From the NCBI GenBank assembly GCA_030267565.1, contig BRXU01000025.1:1533501-1597500 (forward strand): a DNA stretch of 64,000 bases, read 5' to 3'. The DNA is from Pleodorina starrii. Lineage: Eukaryota > Chlorophyta > Chlorophyceae > Chlamydomonadales > Volvocaceae. Each line of letters begins with the position of its first letter. Positions within the stretch are counted from its first letter, which is position 1. Positions 46,101-58,200 of the stretch are shown here, piece by piece. Under the pieces are notes generated by a model. That model saw only the letters and a program-made list of their open reading frames with translations, was not told the origin of the DNA and did not search any database. A program made the translations under genes and the position numbers.

Positions 46101-49100
46101 TCCTCCTGACCTCCGCATCCCAACTCCTCCTCTGGCGCGGCCCCCGTGTCCTCCCGGTGGTGCCGCGCACGCGCGCCGCACCCGTACAGTTGTACGGCAA
46201 GCGAGCCCTGATGGACCCCTCCTCCCGCCGCGGCCTTGCCCAGCGGCTGCTGGCGGTACGACAACAGATGGTGCAGCAGGTAGGTGGTTTTTGGGTGTGC
46301 ATGTGTAATTTGTGTGTGCGTGTCGTCCCTCCTCCCCGGACGACGTTCTTCCCCTGAACCCCTCCCCCTCCTCCTCCTCCTCCCCCACCCCCTCCCCCTC
46401 CCGATTTGCCGGGAATGTGCAAGACATTGCAAGCGCACATGCTCACATAAGGCATCTGTCCCATCCCACACACACACACACGCACACACACGCACGTGGA
46501 AACTCCCCCACCCCACCCTGCCCCCTACCCCACTCCACCCCCTTACTCACTCCACCCCACCTCACCCCCGCAGCCCACCCCACACAATCCCCCGCACCCC
46601 ACCCAGCCCCACCCCATCCCACACACACACCCCGCCCCACCTCACCCCACCCAAACCCCACCCCACCCAAAAAAACCCCACGCCCACCCACCCTCCCCGT
46701 GCATTTCTCTGACCACATTCTTGCGGCATTTCGTGCACTCCAGAAACGCCAGCCACCACCGTCACTGCACCCCTTCACCCCTTCACGTAGCACGTTCCTC
46801 GCTAAAGCCCCCTACCATCCCACACCGCAGGGGTCAGCATGTATCGGCCCCTCCGGTGTGCGGTATGGCGGGAACCTTCTCAGGCCCCGTGCCGCACCGC
46901 TGTTAGTGCATATGCAAAACGCCCAACTGTAACGCGCCGTACATCTGTACGGCACGTTACCGCTGAGTGTTCAAATACGCAGCTTCCTTTTGCATCCTTC
47001 ATCTTTTTTCTCTTTTCCATAGGCACTTTTCTTAGTATCGCACCGCATATCACGCCATGATCCCTCAGCAATTTTGCAACGTTGCTCACCATTACGCCAC
47101 GTTGCCCCTGCCCATCACGCATCGACGGATCGCCATCGCTACCGCACTGGTCTGCCGCACAGGTAAGCATCCTCCTTTCCGATAGATGTTGACGTTGCCA
47201 GTTCTTACAGCTTAGAGGGTGGGATTTCGGGGAATTTAGAGCAAGCACGCGCATGCCAGCTTTACAGTCAGTTTCGGACGCTTCTACTTCGCTAATTTTA
47301 CGTTTGGTACATATCTACAACATCGCACCGCACGAACTGCGGCGCGACTTCGTCCGAGGCGCCTTACGACATGCGACGTCGTCCAAAGCGACTTACGAGA
47401 CCGTCCAGACGACGGGTCGGCGCTACCACTGGTCAAGCATCAATGTCGGTAACGTATGGGAATGGGTGGGTTACAGCTAACAGTTTCGGAGGTTCAGCGG
47501 CCGAAGCAGCTTGATCAACAACATCCGCAGTGACTCATTATTTTATAAAGGAGCATATCACTCCCTGAACCCCCTCCCTCCCTCCCCGCCGCCTGTTATA
47601 CTATGTTTGTCAGCTTGTCAGCCTATTGCCATTTGTGAAGATGTCATACTCCTCCCCTCCCCCTTCCGCTGAAGCAGTCTCTGTCTTCGCTGCGATATCT
47701 TCTTACTTTGTTGCCCTTCTAGACTATGTTTTATACAGCCCCTCCTCCCGCTGCCCCTGCCCCTGCCCCTGCCCCTGCTGCCCCCCCCCCCCCTGGCGCA
47801 GCTTCTCCCCCTGAACCAGGGCTGTCTCAACACGATGCTTCAGGCGGTGAGAACCGACCCACTGCTCAACAACGCAACCAAGTTGGCCTGGGCCATCAGG
47901 TGGGGCTGGGGCTGGGCCCGGGGGGGGGGCGCGGGCCGGAGGGCGGAGGGGGGGGCCTGGGTTTGGGGGACGGGGGGTGAAGGTGGATGGGACGGGGAGA
48001 GGAGAGAATGGCAGGGGACCGGGGCCGCGGCCCGAGCTGGGGCTGGATACGGTATGCGCTGGGTTGGGAGTTGGGTGGGGCTGGGGGTTGGTCTTGGGTC
48101 GGTAGCTGGGGGTTAGAGAGGTGAAGGGTGAAACGGGGGGTCCCGGGTCCGGGAAGGGAGGTAGGGAAATAGCCCTTGCCACGTGTGAAGCCCCGGGGAC
48201 CCTGAGCCTCCCCGCCTCGCTGGCCGCCGTGTTGCCTGCCACGCCTCCTCCCTCCTCCCTCCATCCCGCCTCCTTCCTCCCCTCTCACCTGCCTAAAGCC
48301 CCCTCCCCGCCCCCTCTCTACCCACCACCACCACCACCTCGGCCCTGAAAGGCTCGTCGAGAGGGACCTTCCCGTCACGCCAGCGGCCGGGGCCATGGCC
48401 GGCGCGGGAGCGGCCTCCGCCGCCTCCACCTCCACCTCCCGCTCCGCCGGCGCCGGCGCCGCCAGCCGTGGTGGTGGTGGTGGTGGTTCTGACAGTGGCG
48501 GCATCAGCGCGCCGCTGCAGCAGACGCTGGGGTACCTGCTGAGGACGGCGGCACGGGAGGTGAGCGAGCGAGTGAGCGATCGAGTCGAAAGAGGGGATGT
48601 GCGTGTGCTGCCTGCGTTCGGACATGTATACCTATGACGCTGGCGAACAGGGGGGCCCAGCTCTCGAAAGGGGGACCGCTCCCTGAGGCAGACGTCCTCG
48701 TGAAAGTAGGGGAGAAAAAAGTAGGGGAGAAAAAACGCACCTCTGGCGGCCTCCCCGGTCCCGGTCCCGGTCTGCTGTCCCCCATTCCCGGAACACGGAA
48801 CATTGGAACACGGGAACACGCCCCGCCCCGCGCAGGCTGACTGGTCGGCGTATAGCAAGCTGGAGACGGCGCTCGTATGCCGTACACGCGCCCCGCCGCC
48901 GTACGAGGTACTGCTGGATGCCCTCATCGCCGCCAGCGCCGCCGGCGGCCCCACCTCGAGACTGGCGCTGGGCTTTCTGACGCAGATCGAGGTGTGTGTA
49001 CGGCATGTACTGCAGTGTGTACTGCATTGGCAACGGGACCGCCCCCATCCGCTCATTTCCCTGACCTGGCCCCCAACCCCAACCCCAACCCCATCTCCAC

Positions 49101-52100
49101 ATCCACCCGATGACCTCGCCGCAGCAATTGGAGGCCAAGGAACCGCCCCCGGCCCCCCGACAACGCCAGCAGCAGCAACAACAACAACAACAGCGCGGCG
49201 ACCGGCTCAAGCACCCACACACGCAGCCGCAATTCCAAGCATCCTCTTCCGACAGCGTCTCCACGCATCAGCAGCAGCCGCAGCAGCAGTCTTCAGGCGC
49301 CGAGCAGCAACAGCAGCAGCAGCAGGCGCAGCAGCAGCAGCAGGCGCAGCGGCGAGAGCAGCAGCAGTACTTGGCGGCTCAGCAGGCGAGGCGGGCGGAG
49401 CAGGAGGGGGAGAGGCGGTTGGATGCGGAGTTGAGGTCGCTGAGGCGGCTGGTGGCGGGAGGGGCGGAGATGGGAGAGGAGCAACTGGCGAAGAAGGTGA
49501 GCCGTGGGTTTTAGGTTTTCTAGGCTTTTAGGCTTTTATCTCCGCGACATTTAGGGGGTTGTTTCAGGGTTGTTTCAGGGTTGTGTTTCAGGGGTTTTAC
49601 CCGGGAGAGGGAAAGCAGAGACGCCGAAAAAGGCGCGGGAGAGGGGCGAGAGAGGGGAGTGGGCCTGGCTAGGGCAGGGAGGAGGGGAGGGAGGTGCGGC
49701 TGGTGTACGGCAGTACGGCACTGTGTATCGACGCGCCGCTGCTGCGGTGCGGTTGGTTCCTGTTGCCGCCGCCCCTCCGGCGAATGTTTCCCGGGCTGTC
49801 GTAAAACAGACGCCCGCGATCTGCATGAAATGGCACTAATCGCGTGTACTGCGCCCGCCGTTTTCCCGTAGTCGTACGACAGGCTGCGGCGATTGTTTTG
49901 GCGGGACCATCCCGCGGTGGCGGCCGCCGCCGCGGCGGTGGAGAAGGCCCAGGCCAAAGCCGCCGCCGCCGCCGCTGCCAAGGCAGCGGAGGGCGAGGCC
50001 GCGGCCAAGGGCGGCGGCGCGGAGGAGCAGGAGAACGAGGAGCAGGCGGAAACGGAGGAGCAGGAGGGGACGGCGGCTGCCGTGGGGCATGCCGCGGTGC
50101 TGGAGGCGGCGAAGCTGTGCCCAGGTGCGTGTGTTTGTGTGCATGTGTCCGTACACTGGGTTTTGCCGTACACTGTAGTACAGTGCGGACAAACCCTCTG
50201 GCAGCTGCGGCACGAAGGAAGGCAGGAAGGCACACGACCCTCCGACCTGCGACCGGGGCTCCCTTTGCTCGTCCACAATCCCGGCGCTGCCCCTTTCACC
50301 CACGCTCACCCGTCACCACTGCTGCCGTACTATACCCGCCCTACTTTATTTTTGTACGGCAGCTCCCCCGGACGCTACTCTAGAGCTGCTGTCGCTGTCG
50401 CTGGCCCGCCGCGACTGGCCTGCCGTACTGGACCACGTGACGGCGCTGGCGGAGCTGCAGGTGTGGGTGGTTGGTCGGTTGCGGTTGGCATGGTTGTTGG
50501 TTTGGAGAGACGGTTGAAGAAGGGAAGGCGTGCGATGGCGGTGGCGATGGCGGACTGCTGCTGCTGGTGCCGTCGCTGAGCGGGGTGGTGATGCTGTTTG
50601 TGGTGGTCATCCCCGGAACGGAGTCTCAGGACGTTCTCCCGCCCCCGCCATCGCCCCTTCTCCCCCTCTTTTCCTAATATGCCCCTCGCTCCCCCCCTCC
50701 CTCCCTCCCTCCCTCAGTCGGTGGATCAGCGCAGCAACGGGCGGGTGGGTCGGCTGCTGCTGACCAACCCCGCCCGACTGGCGGGCTGTACTTCAGCGTA
50801 CGGCGGTCTCAGGTGAGTGGACGAGCGAGCGAACGAACGAACGAAAGAACGGACGGTCGGGTTGAGCGACTGAACGAACGAACGAGCAGGCGAGCGCTCA
50901 GGCGGGCGGTGGTGGCGGGGGTGGCGGGCGGTGGGGCGGGGGTAAAAAGAGAAACCGCAGCGGAGAAGGAGACGGCTTGGTGGCGGGGGTGGGGCGGGGG
51001 GCGAGGACGCGACGGATTGGGGCCTGGGGCGATGAGGCAGCATGGCGGTGCGTCCGGAAGAGGCCATTGATACTCCCCGTCGTAACGTACCGGTACATGA
51101 TGGGTGGCCCGCCCGCTGTGATGGCCGCTGCAGCCGCGGTGTCCAACCAATCCAACCAACCCAACCGCCACAACCGACCGCAGCGCACCTGACCCACACT
51201 GCAAAGTGCGCTCTGATTTTGATGTAAACGCAACGGATTGAATTGTACCGACTAACCGTCGGCTGCCGATTGCTCCAACCGACCGCCAACCGTCTAGGCC
51301 GCTCTCCGAGATGCTCATCGGCAGTGAGGAAGACACGGTGTCGTACTACACGGAGGTGGGTTGGCGGTTGGCGGTTGCCAGTTGACAGTTAGCGGCGGCC
51401 ACGACAGGGCGCAGCGCTGCCCGTTGCGGTACACATTCTGGTCGTACCGCGATGGGAAGATTGCCGAAACCCCCATCCATCCCCTTTGGACAGTCAGTCA
51501 ATCAGCCTGCTGCTCGTTCGCGCTGTTTTCTAACTCTCCTCCCCGCCTCATTGCCCATCACCAACCGGCCCACCGCCCCTCTCGCCCACCGCCGCCACCA
51601 CCCGGCCCACCGCCCACCGGCCCTCATCGCAGCTACTCCGACGGGTGGGAGCCGCCGCCGCTGCCGGCGCCGCCGCGCCCTTCGGCGGCTCCTCTGTGCC
51701 GTTCGGCCCGCCGCTCCGCGCCGCCGCGTCGCGATCCGATCTGGCGTCCGTATCGGGCATTGTACGGCAGATGCGGGAGCTGCAGTGCGGTCCGGGGGCG
51801 GACTCGTACGCGGCGGTTGTGGAGGCGAGCCTGAAGGGGGGCAAGGTGCGGCGCTGCGCACACATGGGGGGAGGAAAGGCGGGGAGGAGGGGAGGTTAGA
51901 AGAGTGTCATGCAAGAATGAAGAGTGGACGTGAGGGGTGGGGCCTTGTCCTTGTTCCCTCCCTCCCTCATGACGAGGAGACCGCGTCTCGGAATGAGGGA
52001 GTATTGGGAGCTTTTGGAGCTGAAAATAAAACACATCATTCCGGGGCTTAGTTGGGGCTTAGAGGAACGAAGACTACGTGAGAGGAAAGAAGACATCCAT

Positions 52101-53431
52101 TGTTCCGTTCAAAACGAACCTCGAGAACCAGCTATTCAGCTTTCTTACTTACCCCCTCCGTTGCGACTGATGTTGCAACTCTTGCTGTTGCTGTTCCTGT
52201 TGCTGTTGTGTCCCGTATGTGTCCCGTATGTGTGTGTGTGTGTGTGTCCCGCTGCAGCCGGAGCGTGTGGCGGGTCTGCTGGACATGATGACGGAGGAGG
52301 GGCTGTTCCCCACCGCCCCACTGTGGGAGGTACAGATGAGGGCGGTGAGTACCGGCTGGTCAAGAAGGTTCAGGGGCGGTGAGGGCGGCGAGGGGGCGGT
52401 GAGGGGGCGGTGAGGGGGCGGTGAGGGGGCGGTGAGGCATACAGGCAGTCACCGGGCGGGGCTTGGGGACCTTTAAGGGTGAGGCGGGGTGCTGGGGTTG
52501 GGCAGATGATGGTCGGGCAGGGGCTGCTGGGTCGGGGTCCACTCCTTGCCTCCACCCCTTGACCACACGCCTCCCATTCCAATCCATTCCATTCCATTCC
52601 AGCTCCCCTCAATAGCTCCTTACCTCGATTCATCCCCACCGCCGCCCCCACCCCCCCTCCTTCAGACTACAACGTCCGCAGGGCTTTTTGTTTCGTTCTT
52701 GCAAATTCACTCTTCAAACACCCCCCCTCCTCCCCTCAATAGCTCCTTACCTCGATTCATTCCCGCCGCCCCCCTCCCCGCCTCCTCCCCTCCCCGGGCA
52801 AGGCCATGGAGGCGGGCGACCCGGCGGGTCTGGCGGCGGTGGCTGAGAGGGCGCTATCCATGGCGGAGGGGCAGCCGCAGTGCTGGGAGGGGCTGGCGAG
52901 CATCCGCCGACAGGTGGGTGAGGGGCGAGAGGGGCCGGGTGTGTGTGTGTGTGTTACTGGGTTTGTGTCAGGGAGGGAGGTGCAGATGTTCGCAGCGAAG
53001 AAAGGGGTAAAGGAGGGGTATCAGGGAAAAAAACGTCCGAATACGGGGGAGACTGAGGGAGGGGGGGGGCACGTGTGGGTGGGTGGAGAGGGGGGAAGGT
53101 CGAGTCAGGTGGAAGTCGTACTTGGGTCGGGGAAGGGGGGGGGTTCAGCACCTCAGCAGGCGAGCTCAAAACCCTAAAACCCAAACATATCCGCCCACCC
53201 AAACCCACCCGCACCCAGGTCCTGGCGGACGCGTCAGCCCTCGCGGAGGCCCGAGCGGACGGTCGGGCCTCGTCGGCGCTCAAGCTGCTGCGGCTGCGCG
53301 GGGAGGAGCTCCGAAACCAACTGCGCGAGCGGTTCCGGAGCCAACAGGAGCGCGAGGCGCGCAGGGACCGGCGCGTAGCGGAGGCGGCTGCACTGCGGCG
53401 GAACGCAGTGCAGCAGCAGCAGCAGCAGTAG
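43171..53431 (+). CDS. Probable organelle-targeted protein with PPR-like helical repeats
   Basis: Exons: 43171-43516 (least certain), 43786-44084, 44412-44498, 44823-45019, 45571-46279 (see below), 47820-47899, 48352-48559, 48836-48991, 49125-49496, 49872-50124, 50363-50460, 50718-50812, 51298-51355, 51633-51845, 52258-52344, 52803-52913, 53219-53431. Phases agree and the sum is 1194 codons. An Arg/Ala-rich stretch with RRCLHTSP early in exon 2 resembles an organelle presequence. Ala/Gln coiled helices follow; exon 49125-49496 is Gln-rich. Residues 1015-1125 (SGIVRQMRELQCGPGADSYA..., VAGLLDMMTEEGLFPTAPLW...) have the length and pattern of pentatricopeptide repeats, suggesting RNA binding. Exon 45571-46279 is open through a GGGGA repeat; splicing 45794-46074 would break the frame. 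It ends in a charged helix and Gln run. Confidence 0.55.
44499..44600 (+). repeat. Tandem repeat of GTATAGGTCTGTGGG in an intron
   Basis: Six copies of a 20-22 bp unit (GGTCTGTGGGTGTATATA / GGTCTGTGGGGATGTATA alternating) begin exactly at the splice donor, whose own sequence (CAGGTCTGTGG) is the first unit. Confidence 0.75.
45020..45345 (+). repeat. (GGGTGGGTGGCT)n minisatellite in an intron
   Basis: About 325 bp of 4-bp GGGT modules interrupted by GGCT and GGGA start directly at the donor GTGGGTGG. It is G-rich enough for G-quadruplex formation in the transcript. The Trp/Gly ORFs across it are by-products. Confidence 0.85.
45798..45944 (+). repeat. (GGGGA)n pentanucleotide repeat
   Basis: About 145 bp of GGGGA with a few interruptions lies directly after a GTGGGT donor-like site at 45794. 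It translates in frame as Gly-Gly-Glu-Gly-Arg and connects two coding blocks in the same frame. Confidence 0.85.
46929..46960. repeat. 15-bp near-perfect inverted repeat with 2-nt loop
   Basis: GTAACGCGCCGTACA and TGTACGGCACGTTAC pair at 14 of 15 positions. It lies in the 1.54-kb intron 46280-47819, in an AT-richer island, and contains the locally frequent GCCGTAC word. Confidence 0.7.
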
Positions 53432-53733
53432 TAGCCGCAGTATTAGCGGCTGCAGCGGCAGCCGTTGCTTGCGACTGCGGCAACTGCAGAAGCAGTAGCA
53501 ACGAACAACAATACCGTATATTACTGGCTATAGCAACAGCTTTATGTAGCAACAGCAGCAGCAGCAGCAGTGGCGGCGGCAGCAGCAGCGGCGGCGGCGA
53601 GCCCACGCGTGTGACCCTCAGGTCTGGGGCCACCACTGAAAGCCAGCGGCAACAGCAACGGCGGTGGTCGGCGGCGGCCGGCGGGTGGCGGGCGGCCGCG
53701 GCAGCAGAGCCGGGACCGGACCTGCGGCCCTTA

Positions 53734-53738
53734 TGTAA
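53734..53738 (+). terminator. TGTAA polyadenylation signal of the PPR-like gene
   Basis: First TGTAA after the stop at 53431. The 300-nt 3' UTR is still CAG-rich. Confidence 0.55.
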
Positions 53739-55289
53739 GCCAGCAGGCTCCTGAGCATCTGCGGGATGAGCCTTGGCTGCACACATCTTTCGACTGCTGC
53801 TGGGAGGGAGGGCACGTCTCGACTGCCGACAGGAGAAAGAGAGGAGGTGGAGGAGGTTGTTATGTTTCAGCGGTCGGTTGGAGCCAACACATTGACGGGC
53901 TGGCGGCGGGCTGACGGTGGACTCTGATCTACAATGTGGGGTATGGAAGAACGGACTGGACGCATGCTTGTTTTAGCTGTTTGTGTGTGTCTGTCTTTGC
54001 GCGCGGAGGGGTGGTGCGTGCTGGCAGGTTCCGGTTGGCAGGTTCTGTTGGTCGATGGCGGTGAAGAAGAGGGGGGGGGTTGGCAGGTAGGGGCGCGAGG
54101 TGGGTCGCCCACCAACTCTTCGGGCCGGCAGGCCGGACAGGTTCGAGTCGTTGGTGACGGTGGAGGGCGGGGGCCAGGGGGGCGAGGCGGAGCGTGGGAT
54201 GGGGGGTTGCAAGGGGGCCAGGGATGACCTGATATGAGAGGGAGGGTGGGTGTGATGAGACCGCCTGGAGGATTCGTTCCGGCCGGCGGCAACCAGCAGC
54301 CACAGCCATTCAATCCAATTTCATGGCGGAGGCACAGCACATGCGATATCAAAGCCTCACATGTTCTCGGATATTTACGGTAGTACTAAAACAAAAAAAA
54401 GACAGGTCGGTTGGCTGCGAAAACGCTTCCCGCCCGCGTGCGTGTATGTCGTTACAGGAGCGACCTGAAGTCCTGAACCAGCGAGCTAGCGCAGCCCTGC
54501 GCAGCATGGATCGGCACAGCAGGTTACAGTATGTAAAAGTGTATGTATGTATCTAATGTATGAGATCTGTCGTCACGCACTGCAAACAGCAAAGGAGACA
54601 GATCTACTAGTCTGACCCAGCCAGCAGACTCGGTCGGCGCCTGGCAGTATTGGGCATGCATACATGCGGACACGCACACGGCCATGTACAGGTACGGGTG
54701 TTCAGGTACAGGTACAGGTACATCATGAACTGCCCAGCAGAACGAACCTTCCGAGCCTTTCCGAGTGAGTCAATCAGTCCTCATCTATCTCTTCAATCTC
54801 TCGCTCGGATGGATCCTAATAATAAATGGAATGCAGCTTCGCGGCATTGCTGGCCTAAGCAAGATCGTCGCTAGCTGTGTACCCGCCCGCCGCAACGCAA
54901 CTAACGAATCCGCCCAATTACGTAATCAGCCCGTGCGTGTCGGTAAGCTACACCTTCCAAGTACGACCCATATATCCGACGACCCATCCAAGTACGACAT
55001 CCGTCATGCATCGTTTCGTTCTAGTACTGCATCCAAAATTGCAAAGTAACACATAACTGACTGACGGCTTGCGAGCCGTTGGTACGTGTTCGAATATTCC
55101 GCCGACCGCTACTAAAGTGGCCCTTTCATATAAAGTGGCCCGCTGCCTGCGAATCTTGCTGGAAACATTGTATGTGGCCGCTCCGAGGGAAATACGGGCA
55201 AACCTTTGATATCTGCTACCTCTAGGCTCACGGAACTAACCAGCAGTTCTGCAATCAGCCATATTTTATTTGTTATCTAGCCGAAATAA
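53739..55289. other. Spacer and upstream region of the first Kelch gene
   Basis: AT-richer with no ORF of convincing composition. A small (GTACAG)n tandem lies near 54688-54722. The Kelch promoter and 5' UTR must be at its right end. Confidence 0.5.
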
Positions 55290-58200
55290 ATGCAGCAGTA
55301 CCCGACGACGGCAGCATCTTTCCCGCCGCCAGGCTTGCGGCGTCGGAGGGCCGCAGCAACGCGCGCTGGGCACGGCGGCGGTGGCTCGACTAGCGTCCCA
55401 GCAACAGCAGCGCGCCCGCAGCGGCTGCTGCTGCTGGCGGTAATGGCGCTGACAGCCGCCTTTGGCCAGGGCCCACGCCTGGCGCTAGCAAACGTGAACG
55501 TAACCTGGAACGACGTCGCGACCATGCCCTTTGCCACCGGAGAGACCTCTGCCGGTCTCTTGTGGGTAGGTCTTCCCATGCTCCTAGCCAGATAGACAGC
55601 TAGGTGATAAACGCCGACATATATCCGTACACACATACAGCAGTCGTCGGTCAACGCGCCTTCGTGTGTCTCCCTCGCTCTGAATGGCGTGCACCCTCGC
55701 ACCCGCCGATCGACTCCCGCCACACGCACGCACGTACGTGTGCACGCACAGGGCGCCAAGAAAGAGCCGCTACTGGTGGTGATGGGCTGGAATCCGAACG
55801 ATACCAACGCGTCTGCAGCCACGATGGTTCTGGACATCAACGCCAGCAAGTGGTCCGTGTGAGTAAATATTTTAAGTAAGAGAGGCCCATGATTGCACGA
55901 GCCAGCTTCATTCTGGTGTCTGCACGCAGGCGGGCTCAAAGGCCTTTCGTGAGTCATCACATGGCAGCGGTTACGGCCTTCAACAAGCTCTATCTGATTG
56001 GAGGCTACCTGCAACGATCCCAATGTCAGTACGGTTTAGATGTACGCGTATGCCTGTCTGTATGTGTGTGCGCGCATCGATATGTATGTGTGCGACACCA
56101 CGAATAGCATAGATGGGATAGATTTACATGCATTCCTATTTATAGTATATTACCGATCCTATCGAAATGCTGAGCAGAAAAGCAAGCGTAATAATAACAC
56201 AGCACGTTCGTGAGGATACGTATCCTCAAGCATATCGCACGCACGAAAGCTCCGTAATTCTATCACTAATAATGTCATACAGTATGCTCGATATATTTTT
56301 ACCTTTTATTTCCTGTCATCGAGGTCGGTTGCTTGGTTGAACTTGGCCGACTTTACCCTGCTTGCCCGCATGCTATCGTACACGCCCGCAGACAACATGC
56401 AGATCTACGAACCCATCAAGAACACCTGGACCGTGGGCCCGCCGCCGCTGGTTCAGAGCGGCGCCGCCTCGGCAACCGTAATTAACAACACCATTTACCA
56501 CTGCGGCGGCGTCGACAAGGGTAACACAATAAATGGCCTGCCCATCACCACTTGCGCGTAAGTGCAACGCGCGCGCGCGGACCTGCAAGCGGTTCCTTTT
56601 ATTTTATCGTCCATGTATACGTAAGATGCCGTCATCAGATCATTGCTGCTGTGCACACTGCCCGCAATCCTGCAACCCTTACTGTAACGAAAACATTGCC
56701 CGCCTAAAACCATACTTGAGGAACAAAGAGCTCCTCTATCTATCTATGAACTCGCCATATATCCGTCGGCGATCCATCAACGTGCCTATATACTGCTGTA
56801 TGTGCTGCGCACGCACATCTCGCCTTTCCTCACTTTGATGAACGAAGCGTGCAATTGGCATTACACACACGCTTTATTTGTGTACAACACTAAATTGTGC
56901 GCCTTGTAGATAGACGACACGGACGCCATTAATTGTGAAGTCTAGCTAATAAACGAAGGTCAATCGATCCACCCTACCCATGCGTGTATGGTTGTGTACG
57001 TACGTACCTCCCGCGCTCCTCCCCCGCTCGTCCGTCATATCATGCAGCAAGTTCCACATTCCTTCGGGCAAATGGTCGTACATCGCCCCAATGCCTCATG
57101 CCGTGCATCACGCGGCAATGGCGAATGACGGCAAGTTGGTCTACGTGTTCGGAGGTCGCAACAGCACGGCAGGCACGGGAATTAACCCCGTCAACTACAC
57201 GCAGATCTACAACCCGGCGAATAACGTAGGTAGAGTGCGTATGTCACCACATGAATTAGTAATAGCCTTGATAGCTAATATGGCTGCGTGGCTACGTGGC
57301 TATACTTTCATCTACAGTATTGCACGGCACGATAGTATTGAACCGATGGAGTGCTTATGATGACGTAAGCAACGGCGGACGACAAGCAAGCTGCTGAAAA
57401 AACGCAGCTGTCTGCCGCCTACTCCGTATGCCCTGCTGTATGTATGTATCTATCTGTCCTATGCAGACATGGATTTCCAACACACAGCAAGGCGGGCCCG
57501 CCGCCGTGCCGGTTGGCCGGGGTGGTATGGGCACCGCCGTGTACTACAAGGGTCACTTTTACCTGATCGGTGGAGAGGTCCGGTGAGTAATGTTCGTTCT
57601 ACGTTGGCAAGCTAGCGTTCTCCTGCGTGGGCTGTTCGCGCGTGTCCCCGACGCGGACGGTGAAAGAAAATAAACTAGTCGGCATTTGAATAGGCTCAAT
57701 TCATATTCCGTGGCTCTGTCCTAGGCAGGCCCGGCCATGGATGGACCCTTCGTTCTCCACAAGTACGGTTAGTTGCTGATTCGATGACAATGGGACCCAG
57801 ATAATAAATAAACACATACACGGTTTTGTTTTAATTCGGGCGGGTCGTCCAATTCCTTTTGTCCCGCCCGCCTGCCGCTCCCCCACGCAGCTGCAGAATG
57901 TCATGGTACGGCAGGTGCCCCAACCCCGCCTTCAACCTCACGAGCCTGGGCGTCTTCAACCGAGTAGACAGGCAAGTAGTCGATCGGTCGTCAGTTGGAT
58001 TGGCTCGCCACAGTAGTTAGTCCTGCGTGCAGGCTCTCAGCCTATCTACAGGTATATATATGAAGCATCAAATACATGACCGATGTTACATTTGTAGATA
58101 GCTAGATGGATAGTTTGATGGCCTAGCGAGTGAAAGCCCGGAAAACGCACGGGGACGGAAGCAAAGAAGTCGGGATCTACGTATCCAGCACGCACGTCTG

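Noticed and set aside
47253..47480. 75-codon ORF in a large intron of the PPR-like gene
   Set aside because: Composition is normal, but splicing 46279 to 47820 directly gives perfect phase and a smooth protein. No support for a separate gene.
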